From Streptomyces decoyicus (GTDB taxonomy: Bacteria > Actinomycetota > Actinomycetes > Streptomycetales > Streptomycetaceae), in NCBI RefSeq assembly GCF_019880305.1, contig NZ_CP082301.1, positions 372,001 through 436,000 on the forward strand: a DNA stretch of 64,000 nt. Direction: 5' to 3'. The notes beneath the pieces were generated by a model. It worked only from the letters and a program-made list of their open reading frames with translations. It was not told the origin of the DNA and searched no databases. A program made the position numbers and the translations under genes. Below, in pieces: positions 54,277 to 62,714 of the stretch; positions within the stretch are counted from its first letter, which is position 1, and each line of letters begins with the position of its first letter.

Positions 54277-54480
54277 TCGGGGCGGTGTCGGGTGGTTATC
54301 GGCGGTGGTCGGTGGGCTATCGGTGGTCTGTCGATGGCTGCCGGGACATTGGAGCCGGTTGGCGCCGGTCATCAACGGCACCGGCCACCAGCATCGCATC
54401 GTCCCGACCTACTGGAACGGCGCTCCCGGCGCGACCGGCCGGGTGTCCGCCCAGCGGTCCACGCTCAGGAAGAAAGCCCC

Positions 54481-55617
54481 ATGACCACCTACGTCACGAT
54501 CATCGGCGCCGGGCTCGGCGGCCTCACGCTCGCCCGCGTCCTGCACGTCCACGGAATACCGGCCACGGTCTACGAGGCGGAGCCCTCCCCGACTGCGCGT
54601 CCGCAGGGCGGGATGCTCGACATCCACGACTACAACGGCCAACTCGCCCTCGAATCAGCTGACTTGATGGACGAGTTCCGCGGCCTCATCCTGGAGGGCC
54701 GCCAGGCAATGCGAGTCCTCGACCCGGACGGAACCGTCCTGTTCGACCAAGCCGACGACGGCACAGGTGGACGCCCGGAGGTGCAGCGCGGCGAGCTGCG
54801 ACAGATCCTGCTCGACTCGCTCCCGGCCGGCGCCGTCCGGTGGGGGCACAAGGTCAGCAGCACCCGTACCCTCGGCGAGGGCCGCCACCAGGTGACGTTC
54901 GCCGACGGCAGCACCGTCGTCACCAGCCTGCTGGTCGGCGCGGACGGCGCGTGGTCACGGGCCCGGCCGCTGCTCTCCACCGCCACACCCGAGTACGTCG
55001 GCAAGTCGGTCGTCGAGACCTACCTGTTCGACGCCGACACCCGGCACCCGGCCGCCGCAAAAACGGTCGGCGGCGGGTCGATGATCGCGCTCACGCCGGG
55101 CAGGGAGATGTTCGCTCACCGGGAAAGGGGTGACACTCTGCACGCCTACGTGGGGTTGTCCGAGCCGCAGGACTGGTTCGCCGCCATCGATTTCGCCGAT
55201 GCCGCCGTGGCCAGCGCGCGGATCGCGCAGGAATTCGACGGCTGGGCGCCGGAGCTCACCGCGCTGATCACCGACAGCGACACCGCGCCGACCCTGCGCC
55301 CCCTCTACGCTCTGCCGACCGGGCACCGGTGGGACCGGGTGCCTGGGGTGACCCTCCTCGGCGACGCCGCCCACCTCTCGGCCCCGAACGGCGAAGGCGC
55401 CAACCTGGCCATGCTCGACGGCGCCGAACTCGGCAAGGCCCTCGCCGCGCACCCCGACGACATCGAAGCCGCGCTCACCGAATACGAGCAGGCCATGTTC
55501 CCCCGCAGCGCCGAGACTGCCACCTTTGAAGGCGCCGAGGCCCACGGAGCCGATGCCGACAACCACACAGCCCACGACCTGATCACCGCGTTCACCCGGC
55601 ACGAGCAGTCCCCATAA
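54481..55617 (+). CDS. TetX-like FAD-dependent monooxygenase
   Basis: A 378-residue class A flavoprotein hydroxylase. Rossmann motif G-A-G-L-G-G-L-T-L-A at about 10-19. D-G motif A-D-G-A-W-S and second FAD motif G-D-A-A-H-L-S-A-P-N-G-E-G-A-N-L-A follow. The substrate-face text G-G-M-L-D-I-H-D-Y-N-G-Q and R-P-E-V-Q-R-G-E-L-R-Q-I-L-L resembles TetX (G-G-T-L-D-L-H), the tetracycline-inactivating enzyme. Many such paralogues act on other aromatics, so resistance is not assured. AGGAAGAAAG lies before the start. It sits beside an integrase remnant, consistent with acquisition. Confidence 0.85.
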   Translation: MTTYVTIIGAGLGGLTLARVLHVHGIPATVYEAEPSPTARPQGGMLDIHDYNGQLALESADLMDEFRGLILEGRQAMRVLDPDGTVLFDQADDGTGGRPEVQRGELRQILLDSLPAGAVRWGHKVSSTRTLGEGRHQVTFADGSTVVTSLLVGADGAWSRARPLLSTATPEYVGKSVVETYLFDADTRHPAAAKTVGGGSMIALTPGREMFAHRERGDTLHAYVGLSEPQDWFAAIDFADAAVASARIAQEFDGWAPELTALITDSDTAPTLRPLYALPTGHRWDRVPGVTLLGDAAHLSAPNGEGANLAMLDGAELGKALAAHPDDIEAALTEYEQAMFPRSAETATFEGAEAHGADADNHTAHDLITAFTRHEQSP

Positions 55618-55721
55618 GGCAGCCGTGAGCGGGTTGCACGTCAGACCAGTTCCGTGTGACGGCACGCGGCTCGTCTCGTCGGGGCTGTGGGCGTACGGAA
55701 CGCAGGGGGCCTCCCGGGCAA

Positions 55722-56381
55722 CTACGCCGGGGGTACGGACCGGATCGCGGAGATATCGAACTGGAGCCGGACTTTCTCGCTCACCATGGCGCCGCCCGCT
55801 TCCAGGCGTTGGTTGTAGACCAAGCCCCAATCGGTGCGGTCGATGGTGGTGGTGCCGTCAAAGCCGGCCCGCTCATAGCCGAACGGGTCCACGACCGAGC
55901 CGAGGTAGTCGAGTTGCAGCTCGACCGGCCGGGTGATTCCGCGGATGGTCAGATCCCCTGTCATACGGAAGCTCTCTGCGCCCTCGTGGATCGTGGAGGT
56001 GCTGCGGAACACCATCTCCGGGTAGCGGTGGGCGTCGAAGAAGTCGGTGCCGATGAGGTGTGCGTCCCGCTGTTCCACGCCCGTGTCGACGCTGGCCACC
56101 CGGATGACGAGTTCGGCCCGGGACTGAGAGGGCCGGGCCCCGTCGAAGTACAGCGTGCTGTCGTAATCGGCGAAAGCACCCCGCACCGTCGTGACCATCG
56201 CGTGCCGCACGGAGAATCCGATGCGACTGTGCGGGCGGTCGATGATCCATTGCCCGGTCAGCGCACGAAGTGCGGGGTCGAGCGCAACTCCGGTGGCGTC
56301 GGCCTCCGGGAAAGGCGTACGGGGGCCAACAGCCTGCGTCGGCTCGATAGTTGCGCTCTGGCGACGGCTGAAGATACCCAT
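55722..56381 (-). CDS. YceI-family protein
   Basis: A 219-residue YceI/lipocalin-like protein that binds long isoprenoid chains in its barrel. The domain (about 43-215) opens with W-I-I-D-R-P-H-S-R-I-G-F-S-V-R-H-A-M-V and shows G-T-D-F-F-D-A-H-R-Y-P-E-M-V-F-R-S-T and G-D-L-T-I-R-G-I-T-R-P-V. There is no signal peptide, so it is likely cytoplasmic, as usual in actinomycetes. An adjacent flavoprotein is on the opposite strand. Confidence 0.92.
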   Translation of the reverse strand: MGIFSRRQSATIEPTQAVGPRTPFPEADATGVALDPALRALTGQWIIDRPHSRIGFSVRHAMVTTVRGAFADYDSTLYFDGARPSQSRAELVIRVASVDTGVEQRDAHLIGTDFFDAHRYPEMVFRSTSTIHEGAESFRMTGDLTIRGITRPVELQLDYLGSVVDPFGYERAGFDGTTTIDRTDWGLVYNQRLEAGGAMVSEKVRLQFDISAIRSVPPA

Positions 56382-56967
56382 GCGGTCGTAGCCTTCCTCG
56401 AATCGGATTACTCCGTGCTATCACGGCAGAGACAGGCGCTACACAGCGAGATGGGCGGCCTCGTCCGGATTCCATACCCCCGACTGCAAAGATGCACAGG
56501 ATCGACACGAAGAGGAATGCTAGGAATGCACTGACGGACAACCCATGACGACCGTCCATGACGACGACCGTCCATGGCCCGCAGGATGTCCTCCCAGCGC
56601 CGCTCGATTCTCGCGGGGCCCGCTCCGGCCGCGGGCCGCGTCCGCTGCCCTCGGTGACGCCCTATGCCCAGTTGCTCCGACATCGTCGCGCCAGCGGCAG
56701 TAACCATCGAGCGGGAGAAGCGCCATGATCCGGCCCCGCCGGCGAAGTCTGACCGAGCAGGCCGCCACCAAAGCCCTCGACACCGTCTGCCGTCTGCTCT
56801 CTGCTCTCTGCTCTCTGCTGACTGCTGACTGCTGACTGCTGACTGCTGACTGCCGTCGATACGCGAGAACGCGAGGAGTTCGCCAGCCCCGCCACAACGC
56901 CCCGGTCGGCGACGGCCACAGCGAGCAGCGTGGAACTGGCCTACCCGCCGACCAACAGCTCGCGCTG
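56382..56967. other. Intergenic with a heptamer array
   Basis: About 590 bp without a gene I can defend. It includes the 7-bp array at 56794-56849 and the YceI promoter side. Confidence 0.4.
56794..56849. repeat. 7-bp tandem array CTGCTCT/CTGCTGA
   Basis: Three CTGCTCT units followed by five CTGCTGA units in uninterrupted register, eight heptamers in all. The two halves differ in two bases, so the array was probably homogenised in two steps. Confidence 0.92.
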
Positions 56968-57180
56968 ATGGCTCAGGCCGACGCCGACGAGGAGCTGGCC
57001 TGGGCGGTGTCAGTGGGGCCCACGAACGTGCGGGTTCACCAGCACGCGGCCGGGGCCCGCAACATGGGGCGCCGGCCGGAGACCGGCCGACCACGCGACC
57101 GGCCGGTCCCGCGGCGGGCTGACCACGAAGATCCGCCTCGCTGCAGACGCCCGCTACAGACACCCGCTACAGATGCCCGC
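56968..57180 (+). pseudogene. IS5-type transposase remnant
   Basis: One frame gives A-D-A-D-E-E-L-A-W-A-V-S-V and H-Q-H-A-A-G-A-R-N, the block before and after the first catalytic aspartate, but the Asp position reads V-G-P-T-N rather than V-D-S-T. A second frame gives R-S-R-G-G-L-T-T-K-I-R-L-A-A-D-A-R at about 57107-57160. The frame change and loss of the key Asp mean it is inactive. A 13-bp array lies inside it. Confidence 0.7.
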
Positions 57181-57202
57181 TACAGATGCCCGCTACAGAT
57201 GC
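57151..57202. repeat. Four 13-bp tandem repeats in the transposase remnant
   Basis: CCCGCTACAGATG occurs at 57164-57176, 57177-57189 and 57190-57202, with a first copy CCCGCTACAGACA at 57151. The unit arose from the transposase text A-R-Y-R, so the expansion followed the death of the gene. Confidence 0.9.
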
Positions 57203-57361
57203 CCGCTGCCGAACCCTCGCGTTCGTTCTGACCCGCCGGGCCGGCCGGCGACGCACCCGCTTTCACGGACGTGACGCCCGCTTGCGCGTTCCCCACCGCA
57301 ACGGAAGGCCGCGGGCCCGGACGTAGGTGACCCTGACGTCGGCCGGAATGTCATGCCCCTG

Positions 57362-58180
57362 TCATGCATAAGTGTAGAACTTGGTGTGGTCCAGCAGGTC
57401 CGCCGGTGTGACGTCGTTCCATGGCTTCATCGTGTCGTGGAGGTCGACGACGTCAGGAGTGCTGCCGGTGGGGAGATACCCCGACTTGGGGTGCAGGCGC
57501 TGCCATTCGGCCCAGAGCTTGTCGATGAAACAGTGGTGCAGCCAGAAGACGGGATCGTTGGGCGAGGCACCCGTGGTCATCTGCCCACCGACCCAGACGT
57601 GCACCCGGTTGTGCAGATTCGGTCCGCGCCAGCCCTCGACGTTGTTGCGGAAGCCGTCGGAGGAGCTGTTCCAGGGGGCGGCGTCGTAGACGGTCATGGC
57701 GAGCACCCGGTCGACCTCGGCCCGGGTCGGCAGTTCACGGACCCCGGCACCGAGTGAGCGACGCAGGAACGTCCGGCCGTCGACGCGTATGTTCATCGGC
57801 CACTTCCCGTTGCCGAAGGCGAACGGTCCCGAAGGCACCCGGCCGTCACCGCTGCGCCCGTCGCCGCCGAGGAAGTCGTCGGCCCACAGGGAGCTGCGGG
57901 GTGAGCGGTCGACGGTCCAGTCCCAGTAGGGCAACGTGACCGACGGGGTGATGCTTTGCAGGGCTTCTTCGAACTGGAGCAGGAACCTGCGGTGCCAGGG
58001 GAGGAACGACGGGGACCGGTGGCCGGTCCGCTCTCCATTGTCGGTGTCACCGATGATGAAGGCGTTGTGGGTGCTGATGAACTCGTCGTAGCGGCCGCTG
58101 CGCTTGAGCTCCAGCACCGCGTCGACGAAGTTCCGCTTCTCGGTGGCGGTGAGGTCCGCCTGGTTCTTCCGGACTGCCAT
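57362..58180 (-). CDS. melC2: Tyrosinase
   Basis: A 272-residue binuclear type 3 copper oxidase that hydroxylates monophenols and oxidises diphenols to quinones, giving melanin. All six copper ligands are present at canonical positions: His38, His54, His63 (CuA, S-T-H-N, T-G-H-R, P-W-H-R) and His190, His194, His216 (CuB, N-L-H-N-R-V-H, L-H-H-C). No signal peptide; export relies on MelC1. It follows melC1 with a gap of 41 bp, forming the melC operon. Confidence 0.95.
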   Translation of the reverse strand: MAVRKNQADLTATEKRNFVDAVLELKRSGRYDEFISTHNAFIIGDTDNGERTGHRSPSFLPWHRRFLLQFEEALQSITPSVTLPYWDWTVDRSPRSSLWADDFLGGDGRSGDGRVPSGPFAFGNGKWPMNIRVDGRTFLRRSLGAGVRELPTRAEVDRVLAMTVYDAAPWNSSSDGFRNNVEGWRGPNLHNRVHVWVGGQMTTGASPNDPVFWLHHCFIDKLWAEWQRLHPKSGYLPTGSTPDVVDLHDTMKPWNDVTPADLLDHTKFYTYA

Positions 58181-58221
58181 GTCGAGGACTCCTCGGTGGG
58201 GGGACGGTCAGGGGCCAGGCC

Positions 58222-58770
58222 TCAGCCGGTGACGACGGGGACCAGATCAGCGCCCTGGAGTTCACGAACGGCGGCGCGCGCCAAGGCGCGTGGCGTGGTG
58301 AACGTCTCGTAGTGGTTCACCAGGCTGATCCAGGTGCCGTCCGCGTTCCGCATCACATGGAGGTCGTCGTTGTCGATGCGGACGACGAAGTCCATGCCGT
58401 CGTGAGGTCCGGCCTGCCCACTCTGGGGATGTGCCCGGCCTCGGTGGCTTGAGCGACTTCCTTGGCTTGCACGGCTTCCGCGGCTTGCACGGGTTCCATG
58501 GCTTGCAGGGCCTCCGCTGCGTGCGCGGCTTCCGTTCTCCGGCGCTTCCTCGTCCGCCGGCCAGCCTTCGATATGGCGGCCCTGGTAGACCTCGTCGAAG
58601 GGCTCCGGCATCTCGTGCCCCCCAGGGGCCTTGTGGCCTTCCGAGTGTCCGTGGCCGGCGGCTGGACGGGCGGCAGCGCTGTCGGCCAAGGCGACCGGTG
58701 CGGCGAGCACCGCTCCGGCCAGGGCCGCGGCGCTGCCGTTCAGCACTTGGCGTCGGGTGGGACGCGACAT
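58222..58770 (-). CDS. melC1: Tyrosinase copper chaperone and export partner with repeat insert
   Basis: A 182-residue chaperone (common length about 125-150) that loads copper into MelC2 and carries it out by the Tat route. The twin-arginine signal is [10 protein letters not shown] (3-12). The functional core is split: [13 protein letters not shown] (57-69), then a Gly/Ser/Arg/Ala/His-rich insert (about 74-122) with repeats of the type R-A-S-x-[22 protein letters not shown] and the C-terminal helix follow. The insert comes from imperfect 15-18 bp repeats in the DNA near 58440-58540. It is in frame, so function may be kept. Confidence 0.88.
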   Translation of the reverse strand: MSRPTRRQVLNGSAAALAGAVLAAPVALADSAAARPAAGHGHSEGHKAPGGHEMPEPFDEVYQGRHIEGWPADEEAPENGSRARSGGPASHGTRASRGSRASQGSRSSHRGRAHPQSGQAGPHDGMDFVVRIDNDDLHVMRNADGTWISLVNHYETFTTPRALARAAVRELQGADLVPVVTG

Positions 58771-59391
58771 GTTCCACTCCTCTGTTCGTCTCGGCTCCCC
58801 CCTCCGCGTCAGAACCGCACAAGAGGGGTTCTTCGAGCCGGCGCGCCGAAGGTCGGCCCGCGCCGCCACATGCTGGCAGGGACGAGCGGATCATCAAGTT
58901 CCACCGGTGGATCAGGCAACGAACGAGACAACACCCGGGTGAAGGTGCAGAGTTCAACGGCGGTGATCGTGCTCGCGTCCCGCCGCGCCTGTGCGCGGAA
59001 CCGGATATTCCGCGATGCGGAGCGCCCTCAGCCGCAGATTCTTTCCTCCGACGGCGGAAACCATGAGACGCCCCACGGCCGGAACTCGGCGTGAATGCAA
59101 GGGGCTTGAGGTGCGAGGTGTTTGCGGCTCGGGCCGTCGCGTCGCGCGTGCGGGTGAGGTGAGTGAATGCCCGGCGCCGGCCCGCACCACCCCGTCCACT
59201 CCAACCCGCCCCTGCGACCCGTCCCTTCGACCGGTCGTCGCTCTCTGGTTCGTGCCGCAACCCTCGGCCGGGACCTCGAACTGCCCCTTCTGAAACTGCC
59301 CGGCTCCGCCCGCCGCCCGCCGCTCGCCGCTCGCCGCCGGACGCTGCCGTCCGCGCCGCAATGACCGGTTCTCGCCTGTCCGGGAACAGCC
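58771..59391. other. Intergenic upstream of melC
   Basis: About 620 bp without a gene I can defend. It should contain the melC promoter. No inverted repeat of note was found apart from the hairpin at 59392-59421. Confidence 0.4.
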
Positions 59392-59421
59392 GCTACTGCG
59401 AGGCTCATGGCTCGCAGTAGC
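59392..59421. promoter_or_regulatory. Large hairpin in the leader of the small secreted protein
   Basis: GCTACTGCGAG (59392-59402) pairs exactly with CTCGCAGTAGC (59411-59421), an 11-bp stem with an 8-nt loop, ending 41 nt before the start at 59463. It may be a terminator of upstream transcription or a leader structure. Confidence 0.5.
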
Positions 59422-59431
59422 ACCCATGCCG

Positions 59432-59449
59432 CATAAATACCCGTTTATG
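59432..59449. promoter_or_regulatory. A/T-rich palindrome before the start at 59463
   Basis: CATAAA (59432-59437) and TTTATG (59444-59449) flank a 6-nt loop, immediately before GGAAGGAA. Such A/T sequence stands out in this genome; it could be an operator or a small mRNA hairpin that affects translation. Confidence 0.45.
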
Positions 59450-59462
59450 GGAAGGAATCCTC

Positions 59463-59897
59463 ATGCGTGCCAGACTCGCCACGGCTGCCGTGGCGCTCGC
59501 CGTCGCCCTGGGTGGCATCACCCTCGCCCCTGCCGCCCAGGCCGCGGCGGCGCACCGGCCCTCCGTGGCACCGCTTGCCAGGGCGGCGGCCGCCGACTTC
59601 AACGTGGGGGGTATCTGGACCGTCTACCAGAGCAACTCGGCCAACGCGACGCTCTCCGTGACTCAGGACACCCAGGGGAACCTCACCGGCATAGCCAGGA
59701 CGGGAAGTTCGACGACGGGCACCATCGAGCAGGGGTTCGTGGACGGTAGCTCCATCTACTTCGTCATCGCCTGGAGCGACGGCGCAAGGGGCCGTTACAT
59801 CGGCTCTCGCGGCTCCGACGGCCGCCTCAGCGGAGCCAGCACCGACCTGACCCATCCCACCAGTCAGGCGACGTGGTACACCACCTGGACATTCTGA
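59463..59897 (+). CDS. Small secreted protein
   Basis: A 144-residue exported protein with a signal peptide (1-29, A-Q-A-A-A) and a compact beta-rich domain of about 95 residues: N-V-G-G-I-W-T-V-Y-Q-S-N-S, G-N-L-T-G-I-A-R-T, G-R-Y-I-G-S-R-G-S-D-G-R-L-S-G. Cysteine-free. This looks like a small lipocalin- or streptavidin-like barrel; the family is not recognised. GGAAGGAA precedes the start. It ends with a strong terminator at 59974-60010. Confidence 0.8.
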   Translation: MRARLATAAVALAVALGGITLAPAAQAAAAHRPSVAPLARAAAADFNVGGIWTVYQSNSANATLSVTQDTQGNLTGIARTGSSTTGTIEQGFVDGSSIYFVIAWSDGARGRYIGSRGSDGRLSGASTDLTHPTSQATWYTTWTF

Positions 59898-59973
59898 CCT
59901 CGCCTATGGCGTATCGCCCAGCGTCGCTGTGGGCTCCGCATACGCCCTCGCTCCGGTCGCGCGGACGTATGCG

Positions 59974-60010
59974 CAGCAGGTCCCCGGAACGTGGTTCCGG
60001 GGACCTGCTG
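59974..60010 (+). terminator. Very strong terminator
   Basis: CAGCAGGTCCCCGGAAC (59974-59990) pairs perfectly with GTTCCGGGGACCTGCTG (59994-60010), a 17-bp stem with a 3-nt loop, followed by TTT. It lies 76 nt after the stop at 59897. Confidence 0.93.
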
Positions 60011-60185
60011 TTTCGAGGGTGACCGTTCGGGTGGGACGCGGCGACTCGGCGGGGGCGACTGGCTGCTGGAGAGGTCGGCGTCGTCGGAGCCCTCTGAGCG
60101 GTGCGGCCGGCGGCGCGAGGCGGTAGAAGGTTGCGTGGGGACGCTGATCAGCGGCTGAGTGGGCGGCGTCGGCCCAGGCGGGTAT

Positions 60186-60357
60186 TCAGTCCGTTTCCTG
60201 CCGGTACAAGGTGTCGGAGTCGATCTGCCGGCGTGCGTCGTACTGGTGGCGGGCGGTTTCGATCTCGTGGTGCTCCGGATACGGGCCACGGGCCGGACCT
60301 GCCTATCGACAGGAGCTGCTCGATCAACTCCCACTCGGTATCCGTGAGTTCCGTACG
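60186..60357 (-). pseudogene. IS5-type transposase N-terminal remnant fused to other text
   Basis: Minus-strand text R-T-E-L-T-D-T-E-W-E-L-I-E-Q-L-L is the start of IS5-group transposases. After G-P the frame shifts to Y-P-E-H-H-E-I-E-T-A-R-H-Q-Y-D-A-R-R, then D-S-D-T-L-Y-R-Q-E-T-D and a stop (60186-60188), which does not belong to a transposase. It is therefore a junction of a broken IS with another gene end. Confidence 0.65.
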
Positions 60358-60443
60358 CGCTGTACCAGGCTTCTACCAGCCAGCAAACGATCACCGGAAG
60401 AGACGTCCCACATTTTGATCACGACTCAGGGCAGACCCTGGCT

Positions 60444-60734
60444 TCAGAGCCGTACCAGAGCGCTCGGGTGCACCTCACGCTCGATGCGCGGCATGATCTC
60501 GGGCACATAGATCTTCTGGATGGCTTCGCCAGCATCGTGGGCCTCCCAGTGCCCCCGAGTCGCCCAGCGCTCGACCAGGACGAACCGGGCCGGATCCTCG
60601 TGCGAGTGGTACGCCTCCCAACTGACGCAGCCGTCCTCGGCAAGGCACAGCGGGCGCATTCGGGCCAGGGCGTCAGCGACCGGAGTGATGTCTTCGGCCT
60701 TGGGAACGTGCGCGATGACGATGAGGTCGAACAT
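60444..60734 (-). CDS. Antibiotic biosynthesis monooxygenase (ABM) domain protein
   Basis: A 96-residue ferredoxin-like fold, cofactor-free ABM protein. It begins M-F-D-L-I-V-I-A-H-V-P and contains G-C-V-S-W-E-A-Y-H-S-H-E-D-P-A-R-F-V-L-V-E-R-W, the family core around the H-x-x-x-D region. Such proteins oxidise polyphenols or quinols, or act in stress. AAGGAGTAGGG precedes the start. No biosynthetic cluster is attached in the window. Confidence 0.88.
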   Translation of the reverse strand: MFDLIVIAHVPKAEDITPVADALARMRPLCLAEDGCVSWEAYHSHEDPARFVLVERWATRGHWEAHDAGEAIQKIYVPEIMPRIEREVHPSALVRL

Positions 60735-61231
60735 CCCTACTCCTTGGTACGTGCATGCGTGCCAGCCAGCGGCAAGGCAGGCTACAGCCGAGGTCGGCGG
60801 AGCGCGGCACGGCCGGACGTCCCCGTCAATTTCCCTAGTTCCCCGGCAGGTTGACCCACTGCGTTCCGGTCTGGAACTTTCAGGTGACGATCACCTCGCT
60901 CCCCTCGCGGTGATCCCGCCACCAGCCCCCATCCCCGCCGCTCCGGCGTCGGCCTGCCCGGTCCACCGGCCAGCCAGCCGGCCAGGAAGCAACCGCTCGA
61001 TCGGCACCCCCTGCGCGTCAGCCAACGGCACCTCCAGACCAATGACCAGCTGATCCAGACGAACCGCCTAGGTCCCAGGGTGGGCGGCCGTCCGTCCAGA
61101 GGATGACGCCGGGGCCAGTGGTGGCACTTCAGGACTGTCCGGCTTTGGGGCCCTGTGGGGGAGGACGGCGCTGACCTGTGCATTCGAGGATGGGGGCGCC
61201 TGATCCTCCGTCCCCTTTCCAGGAGCCCCCC
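60735..61231. other. Intergenic, no gene recognised
   Basis: About 500 bp with only weak frames and no repeats. It may contain old IS scraps, but nothing reaches recognition. Confidence 0.35.
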
Positions 61232-61978
61232 ATGGCCTACACGGCAGCCGATCCGGATTCCCCGCCTCACAGCCGCGGCCGGGCTCGGCGTGCGACAGAG
61301 GGATGGGACTTCTTGGTTGAATCGGTACGGAACCATCGCACCGTCGGTTCCATCGCCCCCAGCGGCAAGTCGCTGGCCAACCTGCTGACCGACCCGTTGC
61401 TGGAACGAGCGCCGCGGGTTTCGAACGTCCTGGAAGTGGGCGCGGGTACCGGCTCGGTCACACGAGTACTGGTCTCCCGGATGTCTCAGGGAAGCCAACT
61501 GGACATCGTGGAAGCCAACGCCCACTTTGCCGCGCACCTGCGTCGCCTGGTTCGTGGCTACCCGAACCTGCTCCAAAAGCAGGAGCAAGTGCGCGTCCAT
61601 AACGTATTTGTCGAGCAGCTCACCACTGACCGCCGCTATGACGTGATCGTCTCGGGCCTGCCGTTCGCCAACTTCGCCCCCCGGCAGGTTGAGGAAATCA
61701 TGGGTCGCTACCTGGATCTGCTCCGCCCCGGGGGCACGCTCACCTACTTTTCCTATTGCGGAAGTCGCTGGGTCCGCACCTTGCTGACATCCCGCCCAGA
61801 GGCCCGCCGTCAACTCGACGTCAAAGGCCTGTTGAACCAATATCACAACCAGTACGCGGTCGGCTGCTGGACCGTATGGGGAAATCTGCCACCCGCGCAG
61901 GTGTGGCAACTGCGCCGCCCCATGGATGCTGTCACCGCCCCAGGCGCGTTGACTGTCCAGCCGGACATATTGCGATGA
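61232..61978 (+). CDS. SAM-dependent methyltransferase, phospholipid/rRNA-adenine-type
   Basis: A 248-residue class I methyltransferase. N-terminus: W-D-F-L-V-E-S-V-R-N-H-R-T-V-G-S-I-A-P-S-G-K, which is the hallmark of PmtA-like phospholipid N-methyltransferases. SAM-binding motif I is L-E-V-G-A-G-T-G (about 66-73). The acidic loop D-I-V-E-A-N and motif IV-like S-G-L-P-F-A-N-F follow. A hydrophobic C-terminal segment carries W-V-R-T-L-L. The start has GGAGCCCCC upstream. It overlaps the DedA gene by four bases (ATGA), so the pair is translated together. Confidence 0.85.
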   Translation: MAYTAADPDSPPHSRGRARRATEGWDFLVESVRNHRTVGSIAPSGKSLANLLTDPLLERAPRVSNVLEVGAGTGSVTRVLVSRMSQGSQLDIVEANAHFAAHLRRLVRGYPNLLQKQEQVRVHNVFVEQLTTDRRYDVIVSGLPFANFAPRQVEEIMGRYLDLLRPGGTLTYFSYCGSRWVRTLLTSRPEARRQLDVKGLLNQYHNQYAVGCWTVWGNLPPAQVWQLRRPMDAVTAPGALTVQPDILR

Positions 61979-62505
61979 ATTCCCTCACCAGTCTGCTCGG
62001 CCAGATTCCCCCTGCCACCGCCTACACGGTGCTGGCCGCGGCAATCATCGCGGAATCCATTTTGCTGGTGGGTGCCCTCGTTCCCACTCTCGCTCTCATG
62101 CTCACCGCGGGAGCCTTGGCCCGTACTGGCAGCATGAACCTGTTCTGGGTCATTGCAGTCGCCGCCGGCGCCGTCGTGATCGGGGACGCTCTTGGCCATC
62201 GAACCGGTCACCTGCTGGGCAAGCGCCTGCGTACCGGGAAGCTCGGCCGCCGCATTCCTGCCTCAGCGTGGCAGCGAGGGGAAACCCTCATGAACAAGCG
62301 CGCCGGCCAAACGCTCCTGATCTTCCGTTTTGTGCCTGTGATGCGGACCCTTGCCCCGCACGTGGCCGGCGTCGCCGGCCTGCCGTACCGTCATATCGCC
62401 CCGTACAGCGCCCTGGCCTCGGTCACCTGGGCGAGCGTGGAAAGCGGCGCGGGCTACACAGCAGCCCTCTCCATCCAGCACGTCTCAGCAATCGGAAGCC
62501 CGTAG
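61975..62505 (+). CDS. DedA-family membrane protein
   Basis: A 176-residue membrane protein of the DedA family, thought to flip phospholipids or undecaprenyl phosphate. Signature text E-S-I-L-L-V-G-A-L-V-P-T-L-A-L-M-L-T-A-G-A-L is followed by G-A-V-V-I-G-D-A-L-G-H-R-T-G-H-L-L-G, and the F-R-F-V-P-V-M-R-T-L-A-P-H-V-A-G-V-A-G motif is complete. It is shorter than most DedA proteins (about 200) but has all key segments. The overlap with a PmtA-like methyltransferase suggests action on the same lipid. Confidence 0.88.
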   Translation: MNSLTSLLGQIPPATAYTVLAAAIIAESILLVGALVPTLALMLTAGALARTGSMNLFWVIAVAAGAVVIGDALGHRTGHLLGKRLRTGKLGRRIPASAWQRGETLMNKRAGQTLLIFRFVPVMRTLAPHVAGVAGLPYRHIAPYSALASVTWASVESGAGYTAALSIQHVSAIGSP

Positions 62506-62714
62506 CGGGCCAGAGCCGCCTTGATGCTCTTCGGACGTCGACCTGCGCGAACTCCGGTGCCGGAAAAGGCAGGCCGCGGTCATTCCGCGTGTGCGGCAGA
62601 GGTGCGCGGGGGGCTTGTCGACCTTCCCGGCGCCGACTGGTGCCCGACCGGTCTGCCGGGAGCACAACGGGGGCGAGCTCGCCGCCCTGGAACGGGATCT
62701 GCGTCGAGCACGCC

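Noticed and set aside
53491..55617. Integrated element with attachment sites around the integrase remnant
   Set aside because: Only a short integrase scrap is present; no tRNA gene, no duplicated attachment sequence and no other element genes were found.
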